NCBI GenBank assembly: GCA_946480575.1
Contig: CAMLKF010000033.1
Location: forward strand, 1 to 19,542
Reading direction: 5' to 3'
DNA from: an uncultured Nitrososphaera sp.
GTDB lineage: Archaea; Thermoproteota; Nitrososphaeria; Nitrososphaerales; Nitrososphaeraceae
DNA: 19,542 bases
In this document: positions 1 to 6,820 of the stretch, in pieces
Position numbering within the stretch: position 1 is the stretch's first letter
Layout: each line of letters begins with the position of its first letter
Program-made: the position numbers and the translations under genes
Notes under the pieces: generated by a model
Databases searched by the model: none
What the model saw: the letters and a program-made list of their open reading frames with translations, nothing else
What the model was told of the DNA's origin: nothing

Positions 1-43
1 TACTACGTTCACCCTGCCCGCAAGTGTCGCAATGACATTATGA

Positions 44-52
44 TTAATATAT
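44..52 (+). promoter_or_regulatory. TATA-like box for the HIT gene
   Basis: TTAATATAT lies 25 to 33 bases before the ATG at 77. This is the spacing expected for an archaeal promoter giving a leaderless or near-leaderless transcript. No Shine-Dalgarno sequence is visible before the ATG. Confidence 0.5.
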
Positions 53-76
53 CAAGCATAAGTAGCAGACACATAT

Positions 77-508
77 ATGCAGGACCCAAACTGCATCTTT
101 TGCAAGATAGCCGCTGGCAAGATACCTACCAAGGTCATTGTGCAGAATGAAAGAGCGATGGCGCTGCTCGACGCCTTCCCGCTTGCCGCAGGCCACACGC
201 TGGTGATCCCCAAATCGCACTATGCCAAGGTTCAGGAGATGAGCAGGGAAGACGCGATGGCAGTCTTTGAAATCACCTGGCAGGTTTCCGATGCAGTCGA
301 AGCTGGGTCACAGGTCAGCGCTTCAACAATTGCGGTACACAACGGAAGAGAAGCTGGGCAGGAGATACCACACGTCCATGTGCACATCGTACCAAGAAAG
401 AGCAGCGACGGGGCAGGGCCCATCCACTCGATGTTCAAGAACAGGCCCAAGATAGGCTCAGACGAGATGGACACGCTTCGCAGCAAGATAGCCGGCAGCC
501 TTCCTTGA
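77..508 (+). CDS. HIT family nucleotide hydrolase/transferase
   Basis: 143 residues, the usual length of a HINT/FHIT-like HIT protein. The signature His-x-His-x-His is seen as HVHVHIV (His99, His101, His103), the nucleotidyl-transfer site of the family. An N-terminal CIFC (Cys6, Cys9) with His48 is the zinc site found in many Hint-type members. Family members split nucleoside 5'-phosphoramidates, AMP-lysine or dinucleoside polyphosphates in the cytoplasm; the substrate cannot be told from sequence. The ATG start follows a well-placed TATA element. The last 51 bases overlap the end of the opposite-strand DUF962-like gene. Family assignment is firm; the exact substrate is unknown. Confidence 0.93.
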   Translation: MQDPNCIFCKIAAGKIPTKVIVQNERAMALLDAFPLAAGHTLVIPKSHYAKVQEMSREDAMAVFEITWQVSDAVEAGSQVSASTIAVHNGREAGQEIPHVHVHIVPRKSSDGAGPIHSMFKNRPKIGSDEMDTLRSKIAGSLP

Positions 509-739
509 AAAGAGCCTAAAGAGGAGCACTGGTGTCATAGACATGACGTTGCCCTCTATCTTGTGGCCGGCAACAAACATGGCAATCGCTGACAGCCACA
601 TCGCAAGGCCGGCGAACGGGTTCGCCTGCATGTCTGCCGCAAAGTGGCCAATGACAATTACAAGCCCGACTGCGTAGAGCGGCGCGCCTGCAAAGTGAAG
701 CGCTTGGTTAGCCGGGTGCCTATGGGTGTTTTTCACCAT
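458..739 (-). CDS. Small Mpo1/DUF962-like membrane protein
   Basis: 93 residues from the ATG at 739. The ORF could extend to a TTG at 763, but a TATA-like element at 764-772 favours the ATG. The N-terminus carries HRHPANQALHFAGAPLYAVG, matching the H-x-x-P-x-N-x-x-x-H-x-x-G-x-P signature of the Mpo1/DUF962 family. GHF and GHKIEGN follow, so four family-typical His positions are kept. Two hydrophobic stretches (about residues 17-30 and 40-57) suggest membrane insertion. Yeast Mpo1 is an Fe(II)-dependent dioxygenase in fatty-acid alpha-oxidation; whether the archaeal relative does this is unknown. The 3' end overlaps the HIT gene tail to tail. It lies 43 bases after the HAD gene on the same strand. 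Confidence 0.7.
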   Translation of the reverse strand: MVKNTHRHPANQALHFAGAPLYAVGLVIVIGHFAADMQANPFAGLAMWLSAIAMFVAGHKIEGNVMSMTPVLLFRLFSRKAAGYLAAKRVHLV

Positions 740-763
740 CTTTACTACTGCGCGCAACAGCAC

Positions 764-772
764 AAAAAATAC
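764..772 (-). promoter_or_regulatory. TATA-like box for the DUF962-like gene
   Basis: On the minus strand this reads GTATTTTTT, 25 to 33 bases before the ATG at 739. It suggests that the gene can be transcribed separately from the HAD gene ahead of it and that the ATG is the real start. Confidence 0.35.
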
Positions 773-782
773 ATCCGCAGTT

Positions 783-1487
783 TCAACTGATAATCCTTTG
801 CACTATCGCCGGGATTTCCGACAGGTGCGCCACAGTGTACTTTGGATGCTCGCATTCAGTGGCCGGCCGCTGGAGGGCGAAAAGCGAGTTTGTCGTCCTT
901 ATCGTCGCCATGCTAAGCCTGTTCGCCGGGCAAATGTCGGTATCGAGCCTGTCTCCTACCATTACGCACTCTTGTGCAGCCCGCCCGGCTTCCCTGAGAG
1001 CAAGCTCAAAAATCCTTGAGTCGGGCTTTTTCAGCCTGATAGAAGACGATATCGCCTTTACCTTGAAGAACTTGTCAAGCCTTGACTTTGTCAATAGGTC
1101 GTTGATGTCTTCAGATTGGTTGGCAATGATGCCCATTTGGCATTGTTTCGAAAGCGCCTTTAACGTGGGCTCGGCATCGCCAAAGAAGTGAAAGAACTCT
1201 TTTCTCCCTTGTTTTATCTGGGGCTCAAGCCTGCCTGCAATCACTTTCTCATAGCCAGGAGGAGACAACATCCGGCACACCTCGATTATCAGCTCCTTTA
1301 TGCTTCCGTGCCCTATCTTGCGGTCACGGATTATGCTGTCTCTGACAGCCTTGTAGTTGCGTTGGTCTATCCTTGCGCCAAAGCCGTTCAAGAGCTCCAG
1401 AAATTTCTGGTCAAAGTGGTCGATAAAGTCCCACTCGTCCACAAGCGTCTGGCCGAGATCAAAGAACACGAACGGCGGCTTGGACAT
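783..1487 (-). CDS. HAD superfamily hydrolase
   Basis: 234 residues from the ATG at 1487. A GTG at 1505 would add six residues, but the TATA element at 1511-1522 puts transcription start inside that stretch. Motif I is FFDLGQTL: the Asp nucleophile (Asp10) is kept and the second Asp of the classical DxD is Gly. The motif II region reads GIIANQS. Motif III Lys is in LKKPDSRIF. Motif IV is VMVGDRLDTDI with its acidic pair. A helical cap lies between motifs I and II, as in subfamily IA phosphatases and haloacid dehalogenase-like enzymes. Likely a cytosolic small-molecule phosphatase; the substrate is unknown. It is divergent from the geranylgeranyl reductase gene with a shared 108-base promoter region. 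Confidence 0.85.
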   Translation of the reverse strand: MSKPPFVFFDLGQTLVDEWDFIDHFDQKFLELLNGFGARIDQRNYKAVRDSIIRDRKIGHGSIKELIIEVCRMLSPPGYEKVIAGRLEPQIKQGRKEFFHFFGDAEPTLKALSKQCQMGIIANQSEDINDLLTKSRLDKFFKVKAISSSIRLKKPDSRIFELALREAGRAAQECVMVGDRLDTDICPANRLSMATIRTTNSLFALQRPATECEHPKYTVAHLSEIPAIVQRIIS

Positions 1488-1510
1488 TTTTGTTCCGGTT
1501 ACCACACGAC

Positions 1511-1522
1511 TGTTATTATTCT
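1511..1522 (-). promoter_or_regulatory. TATA-like box for the HAD gene
   Basis: The minus strand reads AGAATAATAACA, centred about 30 bases before the ATG at 1487. It supports that ATG over the upstream GTG. Confidence 0.45.
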
Positions 1523-1556
1523 ATCTTTCTCCCCTGCAAAAGCAAGGTGGGAACAC

Positions 1557-1565
1557 TTTAAATAT
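1557..1565 (+). promoter_or_regulatory. TATA box for the geranylgeranyl reductase gene
   Basis: TTTAAATAT lies 31 to 39 bases before the ATG at 1596. It is a good archaeal box A, and fixes the start of the downstream gene well inside the longer open frame. Confidence 0.6.
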
Positions 1566-1595
1566 CGTGTACCGCTTTTGACGCGCTGGTCTGTA

Positions 1596-3050
1596 ATGTC
1601 TACTAAAAGGGATTATGATATCATCGTGGCAGGCGGCGGCCTTGCCGGCCTTATCATGGCGTCCTCTGCAGCCTACTACTCAAAGCAGTCAATGAAGATT
1701 CTAGTGGTCGACAGAAACCCGATCCTGCAGATGGGCAAAAAGACCATCTCTGGGTGGGTTTGCGGCGACGCGGTGGGCAAGAACACCGTCGACTATATGG
1801 GCGACAGGATAGGGATCAGGTGGGACTACCCTGAGATAGAACACCCAGTCAAGGGCGTCATCGCTTATTCTCCCGATCATGAGACGGGCATCTCGTTTGA
1901 CGGCGAGGGATACATCCTTAATCGACGCTTGCTGCCGCAGAGACAGCTTAAAGACGCCAAAAAGTTTGGAATCGAGATCAAAGAGCGCGTGGCTCTCCGC
2001 TCGGTAATTACGGAGGGTAACACAGTCATTGGTGTTGAAGGCGATGACCTTGACAGGAAGACAGTATTCAAAAAGACGGCGGAGCTAGTAGTCGACTGCA
2101 CTGGCGTTACATCAGTATTGCGTACAAACCTCCCGGTAAAGTCGTTTATTCAGCGCAGAATCGATCGCGATGACCTTGAAGCAACAGGCAGGTACATCTA
2201 CAATTTCGACCTTGCACGGGACGACAAGACGTGCTTTGATCCTGATTACTGCATCATACATCTGGATCAAAAGCTCGCGCCCGGCGGTTACGGCTGGGTC
2301 TTTCCGAAAGGCAAGAGCAAGGTCAACATCGGACTTGGCGTCCAGCAGAAGGCGTTTGAAGCCCGCAACAAGGAAATGGGAGTCCACACAGATCTCAAGA
2401 CGCTTATCGATGAATACGTCGAGGCGAACCCTGTTGTCGAGAACCCGCGCCTTGCAGACGGCAAGGAAGACGACGGCAACGCCTGGGGCACTTGGCAGGT
2501 CTCGGTAAGGCGCCAGAATGACTGCCTCGTGGCAAACGGCTACATGATAGTGGGCGACTCGGCTTGGATGCCCAAGCCCCTTGACGCCGGAGGCATCGGC
2601 CCTGCGATAATCGCCGCAACAATAGCAGGCAAGGACGCGGTAGAGGCGGTGCAGTCAGGCGACACGTCGGAGAAAGGTCTGTGGCAGTACAACAAGCACT
2701 TTATCGACGACTATGGCTACAAGACTGCTGGCCTTGAAGTTTTCAGGAGGATGCTGCAGGGGCTGACGAATGAGCAGATAAACTACGGCATGAAGCACTT
2801 TTTGTCCAAAATGGACATTGACAAGATAACAAGGGGCGAGCACCCAGAGTTTAGCACTGTCGACAAGCTGGGCATGATAATCCGGGGAGCCATCAATAAA
2901 AAGCTGGCAGAAGATCTGAAGTACTGCGCCAGCGTGAATAAGGTGCTTGTGGATCATTATTACAACTACCCTGATGCGCCTGAAAGGTTCCCTGACTGGA
3001 ACAAAAAGTTGCAGGGCATGCTTGCGGAAGCGTTTGCAAGGTATAAGTGA
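1596..3050 (+). CDS. Geranylgeranyl reductase family FAD-dependent oxidoreductase
   Basis: 484 residues. The frame stays open back to 1188, but that part is antisense to the HAD gene, and the TATA box at 1557 together with the dinucleotide fold right after the ATG at 1596 fixes the start. Residues 8-18 (DIIVAGGGLAG) form the FAD-binding GxGxxG, and Asp39 ends beta-2. GWVCGD (about 54-59) resembles the conserved Cys motif of archaeal geranylgeranyl reductases. YGWVFPKG and GDSAWMPKPLDAGGIGPA are the substrate-side and second FAD motifs of the family. These enzymes hydrogenate the isoprenoid chains of archaeal ether lipids at the membrane, using reduced ferredoxin or another donor. It is somewhat longer than the usual 390-450 residues because of its C-terminal part. 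Other isoprenoid reductions (for example quinone side chains) are possible. Confidence 0.88.
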   Translation: MSTKRDYDIIVAGGGLAGLIMASSAAYYSKQSMKILVVDRNPILQMGKKTISGWVCGDAVGKNTVDYMGDRIGIRWDYPEIEHPVKGVIAYSPDHETGISFDGEGYILNRRLLPQRQLKDAKKFGIEIKERVALRSVITEGNTVIGVEGDDLDRKTVFKKTAELVVDCTGVTSVLRTNLPVKSFIQRRIDRDDLEATGRYIYNFDLARDDKTCFDPDYCIIHLDQKLAPGGYGWVFPKGKSKVNIGLGVQQKAFEARNKEMGVHTDLKTLIDEYVEANPVVENPRLADGKEDDGNAWGTWQVSVRRQNDCLVANGYMIVGDSAWMPKPLDAGGIGPAIIAATIAGKDAVEAVQSGDTSEKGLWQYNKHFIDDYGYKTAGLEVFRRMLQGLTNEQINYGMKHFLSKMDIDKITRGEHPEFSTVDKLGMIIRGAINKKLAEDLKYCASVNKVLVDHYYNYPDAPERFPDWNKKLQGMLAEAFARYK

Positions 3051-3123
3051 GAACTAGTTATAACCAGCACGCATTTGTCGATATAGAGCCATTATTTGTT
3101 TTTATGAATAATAGGAGAATATA

Positions 3124-3208
3124 ACCTGATTATGATCAAAGTAGTCATCAATTTCAAACGTTAGCTAATTATAAATAACATCAAGCAGAGATGCGATCTG
3201 AATTAGGT
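3124..3208 (+). ncRNA. Possible C/D-box-like small RNA (weak)
   Basis: In the 224-base A/T-rich gap, ACCTGAT (3124-3130) can pair with ATTAGGT (3202-3208) over seven positions with one G-T wobble. Just inside this stem sit ATGATCA (3132-3138), resembling the C box RTGATGA with one mismatch, and CTGA (3198-3201), a perfect D box. This is the arrangement of an archaeal C/D sRNA. The C-box mismatch hits the G that pairs with the C of the D box, and no clear D'/C' boxes are visible. A chance match is quite possible. Confidence 0.15.
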
Positions 3209-3235
3209 ACTCTGTATTCCAACTATGTGGTATCA

Positions 3236-3249
3236 TATTATATTATATT
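3236..3249 (+). promoter_or_regulatory. TATA-like region for the gene at 3275
   Basis: A run of alternating A and T (ATTATATTATATT) lies about 26 to 39 bases before the ATG at 3275. The exact box cannot be singled out in this A/T-rich stretch. Confidence 0.4.
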
Positions 3250-3274
3250 CTTTTACACTAATAGCTCATAGTGG

Positions 3275-3607
3275 ATGACGACCTCTTATGCAAACTTTCC
3301 AGTGCACGAGACGATAGAGATCAGTGAAATTTCAGACATCCGGCGCGCAGTCGACAGGATGGTCGAAGCGTATGAGCGGCAGAGCCCTGACAATTTCAGC
3401 TACCGCATTTTACTGCCAAGGGGCGACAAGTTGACAGGCAAGGCAAAGCGAATAGGGCTTGCGTTTCAGGGCGAATTCGTGCTGGGATTGAGAAGGCGCC
3501 ACATCGTGCCAAACGTGCGCGAGGTACGATACGTGCATGATGAAAGCCACTACGGGTGGCTGCTTGCAAACCCGCAGGTCTATGAGCGGTTTGAGAAAAA
3601 GACTTGA
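3275..3607 (+). CDS. Hypothetical protein (110 residues)
   Basis: Not recognised. The protein is soluble, without signal peptide or membrane segment. An acidic first third (VHETIEISEISDIRRAVDRMVEAYERQ) is predicted helical from about residue 17. A more basic middle follows (GKAKRIGLAFQGEFVLGLRRRHIVP), then a Tyr/His-rich end (VRYVHDESHYGWLLANPQVYERF). Codon use and G+C content resemble neighbouring genes, in contrast to the A/T-rich flanks, and a TATA-like region precedes the ATG; both speak for a real gene. It stands alone between two non-coding stretches, so context gives no hint of function. Confidence 0.6.
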   Translation: MTTSYANFPVHETIEISEISDIRRAVDRMVEAYERQSPDNFSYRILLPRGDKLTGKAKRIGLAFQGEFVLGLRRRHIVPNVREVRYVHDESHYGWLLANPQVYERFEKKT

Positions 3608-4009
3608 TCTGCTAGGAATTTTGCACGGAGGACCTTGTGTGAGAATGGGCCCCGAGAGACTCGGTTTCACGGTGAGTTCGGGCACCGTCTATAAGAAAAA
3701 AGACAGGAGCTACAGGGGGTGGCTGCACAAACAAGGTTGTAGCCTACTATATATGATGGATTCAGGCTTAATTCCGATCCGACGAGGAAATAAAAGAGTA
3801 TGGACAAGCCAACTATATCCTTTTGTCATATGTTGTGGCTGAATTGGCAGCATTATTTCTTGTAGTATCCAACAGTGTGAGATCAAGGTGGCAAGCTATA
3901 TGTTCATGTATGTAAAAATCCGCATTATTACCAGTCAACTTATGCCAGAGCAGAAAGGGTATAATAGTAGCCGCGTTTTTTTGACAGAAATTATTGCAAT
4001 GATATGATA
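3608..4009. other. 402-base intergenic stretch with three adjacent hairpins
   Basis: I see no convincing gene here. Three inverted repeats follow one another: CCGAG/CTCGG (3652-3656 with 3660-3664, 3-base loop), ACGGTG/CACCGT (3669-3674 with 3683-3688, 8-base loop), and GGCTGCA/TGTAGCC (3721-3727 with 3738-3744, one G-T wobble, 10-base loop). They could be the 3' end of the preceding transcript, a terminator region, or a small structured RNA. A TATA-like ACTATATATG follows at about 3745-3754, but only very short open frames come after it. The rest, to 4009, is A/T-rich and unremarkable. Confidence 0.35.
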
Positions 4010-4750
4010 CTAGCGGAGCCCATCTTCTTGCTGAGCCTTGTCTTCCTTGCCTTTAAAGCGCGACATAAAGAACGGCTGGTCGAGCTTCATCGCGTTGCTC
4101 AGCACCACCGACACGATTCCTCCAAAGAGAAAGCCGCCAATGATGTCTGTCGGGTAGTGCTGCGTCAAGTATAGGCGCGTAATTCCAATTATTACGGGAA
4201 AAGCCCACAAGGCATATGCTGCTGTCTTTGACTTGTTGTATAGCGCAAACCCGACAATGAACGCCAGAGCGGTTGCGTTGGCGGTATGCCCTGAAGGGTA
4301 GGAAAAGCCGGCCGCAATGGGGCCGGGGCTGTCGCTCTCAAGTGTGAAATTCTCGGGCAGGTCAATGGCAGGATCAAAGCCATAGGGCGGGATCTCTCTT
4401 CCAACGAGAGGCTTGATGTACATCACCGCGACTGCAAGCGTAACGAGGGCAATGAGAAATATCATGCCTACCTTGCGTGTCCGGCGGATTATCGTAATGA
4501 CTATGCCAAAGACAAAAAGCGTGGTCATATCGCCAAGCGTGGTGATAGCTATCATTGCAGCGTCAAGGCCGGCGTTGCCGTGGATTGACTTAAAATATCG
4601 GCTTACAGCGTCATCAGCTTCAAATGTTGCTCCGGAAGCAACTACCATAGTAAATATTACAAACACCGCGACAAGGGCCGCAAAATACATCGTCCGGGTC
4701 CTTATCATCCAAGGCGGCCTGATTGCTGTTGTTGTTGTTGTTGTTGACAA
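4010..4750 (-). CDS. PAP2 family membrane phosphatase
   Basis: 246 residues from a TTG at 4750. The three phosphatase motifs are present in order: a variant of KxxxxxxRP around Lys113-Arg118 (KPLVGREIPP), YPSGH with His155, and TRLYLTQHYPTD with Arg192, His198 and Asp202. About six hydrophobic helices are visible (near 20-40, 66-90, 95-112, 157-172, 178-192, 204-221). Relatives dephosphorylate lipid phosphates or isoprenoid pyrophosphates with the active site facing outward. The N-terminus is a six-threonine run coded by six ACA triplets. An ATG at 4708 (residue 15) is an alternative start. A weak TATA (4776-4784) lies 26-34 bases before the TTG, favouring the longer form. It follows the suf cluster on the same strand after 40 bases. 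Confidence 0.88.
   Translation of the reverse strand: MSTTTTTTAIRPPWMIRTRTMYFAALVAVFVIFTMVVASGATFEADDAVSRYFKSIHGNAGLDAAMIAITTLGDMTTLFVFGIVITIIRRTRKVGMIFLIALVTLAVAVMYIKPLVGREIPPYGFDPAIDLPENFTLESDSPGPIAAGFSYPSGHTANATALAFIVGFALYNKSKTAAYALWAFPVIIGITRLYLTQHYPTDIIGGFLFGGIVSVVLSNAMKLDQPFFMSRFKGKEDKAQQEDGLR
4728..4745 (+). repeat. (GTT)6 trinucleotide repeat at the PAP2 N-terminus
   Basis: Six perfect GTT triplets on the plus strand, coding a threonine run right after the PAP2 start codon on the minus strand. Changes in copy number would keep the reading frame. Confidence 0.85.
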
Positions 4751-4775
4751 CTAGTGAAAGAGCGGCCCTGTTGCC

Positions 4776-4784
4776 GTTTAATTG
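4776..4784 (-). promoter_or_regulatory. Weak TATA-like box for the PAP2 gene
   Basis: The minus strand reads CAATTAAAC, 26 to 34 bases before the TTG at 4750. It suggests that PAP2 may be transcribed on its own and not only as the tail of the suf cluster. Confidence 0.3.
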
Positions 4785-4790
4785 TTTTCC

Positions 4791-5135
4791 CTATACTTTT
4801 GCACTACATTGGAGGCAGGCTTTGTTCTCTTCTGCCTGGGCAAAATACAAAGTGACGTTGCATGCCCTGCAGGTCACGGGCTCTAGCGTGTTCCACAGCC
4901 TGTAATAGCGGGTGTTGAAATTCTGCGCTATCGGCCTCAGCAGCCCCGACTTTTCCATTTCAAGAAGCACGTCCTCAAAGTCGAGCACGTCTAAATTCAT
5001 CGCGCTGTACCGGTCGTTCTGGTTCAGATGGCCCAGTATCTCGTCATTTGAGAACCTCACGTCGGAATCATTAAAATTGTGAAATATTACTTTGCGGATG
5101 TCGTGCCTGCTTACCTTGTTTGCGGCTGTCGACAT
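4791..5135 (-). CDS. Winged-helix-like protein with C-terminal zinc ribbon, last gene of suf cluster
   Basis: 114 residues, not recognised as a named family. The first 80 residues look like a compact helical/winged-helix domain (SRHDIRKVIFHNF, a middle helix DEILGHL, then DFEDVLLEMEKSGLLRPI followed by a strand-like TRYYRLW). The C-terminus carries CRAC (Cys89, Cys92) and CLQC (Cys107, Cys110), a zinc-ribbon or possible metal/Fe-S site. The start codon lies only 5 bases after the sufU stop, so it is almost surely co-transcribed with the Fe-S genes. A regulator or metal-sensing accessory protein for the cluster is a reasonable guess (inference). A general transcription-factor-like role is the alternative. 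Confidence 0.75.
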   Translation of the reverse strand: MSTAANKVSRHDIRKVIFHNFNDSDVRFSNDEILGHLNQNDRYSAMNLDVLDFEDVLLEMEKSGLLRPIAQNFNTRYYRLWNTLEPVTCRACNVTLYFAQAEENKACLQCSAKV

Positions 5136-5140
5136 TTTTA

Positions 5141-5569
5141 TTAGAGGCCCTTTGAGTCGTCATGCAGTTTCTTGGCAGACGCAGGGTCCCTGTCTGCATA
5201 GTACTTTACCATGCCAAGTTTCAGCACCTTGAGCGACAGGAGAGCACACTTGATCCTTGCCGGGCCCAAGTTGATGAGCCCGATGTTCTCCAGAATATCG
5301 TCTTTTGCCAAATCCTTGACCGACGTCAGTGGCTTGCCCTGCACCATTTCAGTCAGCATCGAGGCACTTGCTTGGCTGATTGCACAACCCCTACCCTCGA
5401 ACCTGATATCTTTTATCTTGTCGCCGTCTACCTTCAGGTGGATGTCTATCTCGTCGCCGCAGAGCGGGTTGCTGTCATGTATGCTCACATCCGCGTCTGT
5501 CAGCTTGCCCTTGTTCCTCGGGTTGCGGTAGTGGTCTAGGATTATCTCGCGGTAAATGTCGTCACTCAA
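5141..5569 (-). CDS. sufU: Fe-S assembly scaffold / sulfur acceptor, SufU/IscU family
   Basis: 142 residues. The three conserved cysteines are present: Cys37 in NPLCGDEI with its neighbouring Asp39, Cys62 in GRGCAISQASAS, and Cys108 in ARIKCALL. The protein takes persulfide sulfur from SufS or builds a cluster on itself, in the cytosol. The distance from the second to the third Cys is 46 residues, close to IscU and without the extra insertion known from Bacillus SufU. The chaperone-recognition LPPVK of IscU is absent (GPARIK instead), which is SufU-like. The start is a TTG overlapping the sufS stop (TTGA), so translation is probably coupled. The next gene begins 5 bases downstream. Confidence 0.93.
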   Translation of the reverse strand: MSDDIYREIILDHYRNPRNKGKLTDADVSIHDSNPLCGDEIDIHLKVDGDKIKDIRFEGRGCAISQASASMLTEMVQGKPLTSVKDLAKDDILENIGLINLGPARIKCALLSLKVLKLGMVKYYADRDPASAKKLHDDSKGL

Positions 5570-6816
5570 ATCTTGAATAGCCTCCTTGCTTCGTCAAGCG
5601 CGTCAATGAATATGTCGATTTCCTCTTTTGTGTTATAGATATAAAAACTTGCCCTAGATGTTGCTGCGACGTCGAGCCTCTCCATGAGCACCTGCGCGCA
5701 GTGGTGTCCCGACCTTATCGCGACGCCGTGGTCGTTCATTATCGTGGCTAGGTCATGAGGGTGGATGTCACCGATGTTGAATGACACCACGCCGCCCCTG
5801 TCCTTGGCATTTCGCGGGCCGTAAAGCGTGACGCCCTTAATGCCGGCAATCTTGTCAATCGCGTACTTTGTCAGCTCAATTTCATGTTCTCTGACCTTGT
5901 CCATGCCAATGTTGTTCAAATAATCGATAGCAGCGGCAAAGCCTATGACGTCGGCGATGTTGGGCGTTCCACCCTCGAACTTGTACGGGAGGTCGTTATA
6001 CCTCGTCTCGTACTTGTGGACCTCCTTTATCATGTCGCCTCCGCCCATGAACGGTGGCATCGTTTCAAGGAGCTCTTTCTTGACGTAAAGGATGCCTACT
6101 CCTGTTGGGCCCAGCATCTTGTGGGCCGAGAAAGCCATAAAGTCGCAGTTCATTTTCTGGACATCGACCTGCATGTGCGGTACCGACTGTGCCCCGTCAA
6201 TCAACACCGGGATTCCTTTTTCATGGGACATCTTTATGATGTCGTTCACCGGCACGATGGTGCCAAGGACATTTGACATGTGCGACACGGAAACAAGCTT
6301 CACCTTGTTACTGTCAAGATGCTTCTTGTATTCCTGCATCTTCAAATAGCCGTTGTCGTCAACTCCTATGTATTCCAGCTTGGCTCCTTTTTCGCCTGTC
6401 AGTATCTGCCAAGGAACGATGTTGCTGTGGTGCTCTATCTCTGTGATGACAATCCTGTCATCCTTTTTGATGTTGGCTCTGCCCCACGAGTAGGCGACTA
6501 GGTTTATCGCCTCGGTGGCGTTGCGGGTAAAAATGATCTCTTCGGTGGACTTGGCGTTGACAAACTTGGCAACCTTTTCTCTTGTCTTTTCAAATGCAAG
6601 CGTGGCTTCTTCTGCCAGCTGGTGCACTGCCCTATGGATGTTTGAATTGTAATTCATGTAATAGTCATGGATAGCGTCAATGACTGCAAGCGGCTTTTGA
6701 GTTGTTGCCGCGTTGTCAAGGTAGACCAGAGGCTTGCCTCCGCTTACCTTGCGCTTGAGTATGGGGAAGTCCTCCCTTATCTTTTCAACATTTAGTGCGC
6801 CTTGTTTCTGCATCAT
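5566..6816 (-). CDS. sufS: Cysteine desulfurase SufS
   Basis: 416 residues from the first of two adjacent ATGs at 6816. A start at 6849 is open but would run 29 bases into the Rieske gene and adds residues upstream of the usual SufS N-terminus. Typical class-V PLP enzyme of the SufS/CsdA type: YLDNAATTQKP near the N-terminus, EIEHHSN with His129, LIDGAQSVPH with Asp207, FSAHKMLGPTG with the PLP lysine Lys233, and RSGHHCAQ with the catalytic Cys373. It removes sulfur from L-cysteine as an enzyme-bound persulfide and hands it to SufU, whose gene overlaps by 4 bases. Length and motifs match the family fully. Confidence 0.97.
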   Translation of the reverse strand: MMQKQGALNVEKIREDFPILKRKVSGGKPLVYLDNAATTQKPLAVIDAIHDYYMNYNSNIHRAVHQLAEEATLAFEKTREKVAKFVNAKSTEEIIFTRNATEAINLVAYSWGRANIKKDDRIVITEIEHHSNIVPWQILTGEKGAKLEYIGVDDNGYLKMQEYKKHLDSNKVKLVSVSHMSNVLGTIVPVNDIIKMSHEKGIPVLIDGAQSVPHMQVDVQKMNCDFMAFSAHKMLGPTGVGILYVKKELLETMPPFMGGGDMIKEVHKYETRYNDLPYKFEGGTPNIADVIGFAAAIDYLNNIGMDKVREHEIELTKYAIDKIAGIKGVTLYGPRNAKDRGGVVSFNIGDIHPHDLATIMNDHGVAIRSGHHCAQVLMERLDVAATSRASFYIYNTKEEIDIFIDALDEARRLFKI

Positions 6817-6820
6817 TTTG

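Noticed and set aside
1188..1595. Upstream extension of the geranylgeranyl reductase frame (would give 620 residues)
   Set aside because: This part is antisense to the HAD gene, has no dinucleotide-fold-like sequence, and the TATA box at 1557 places the start at 1596.
3669..3688. T-arm-like hairpin suggesting a tRNA
   Set aside because: The loop is 8 bases without the usual TTCRA pattern, and no matching acceptor, D or anticodon arms are found around it.
3537..3842. 101-codon plus-strand frame overlapping the end of the hypothetical gene
   Set aside because: Composition is not protein-like, it covers the hairpins, and it shares its first 70 bases with the better-supported gene in another frame.
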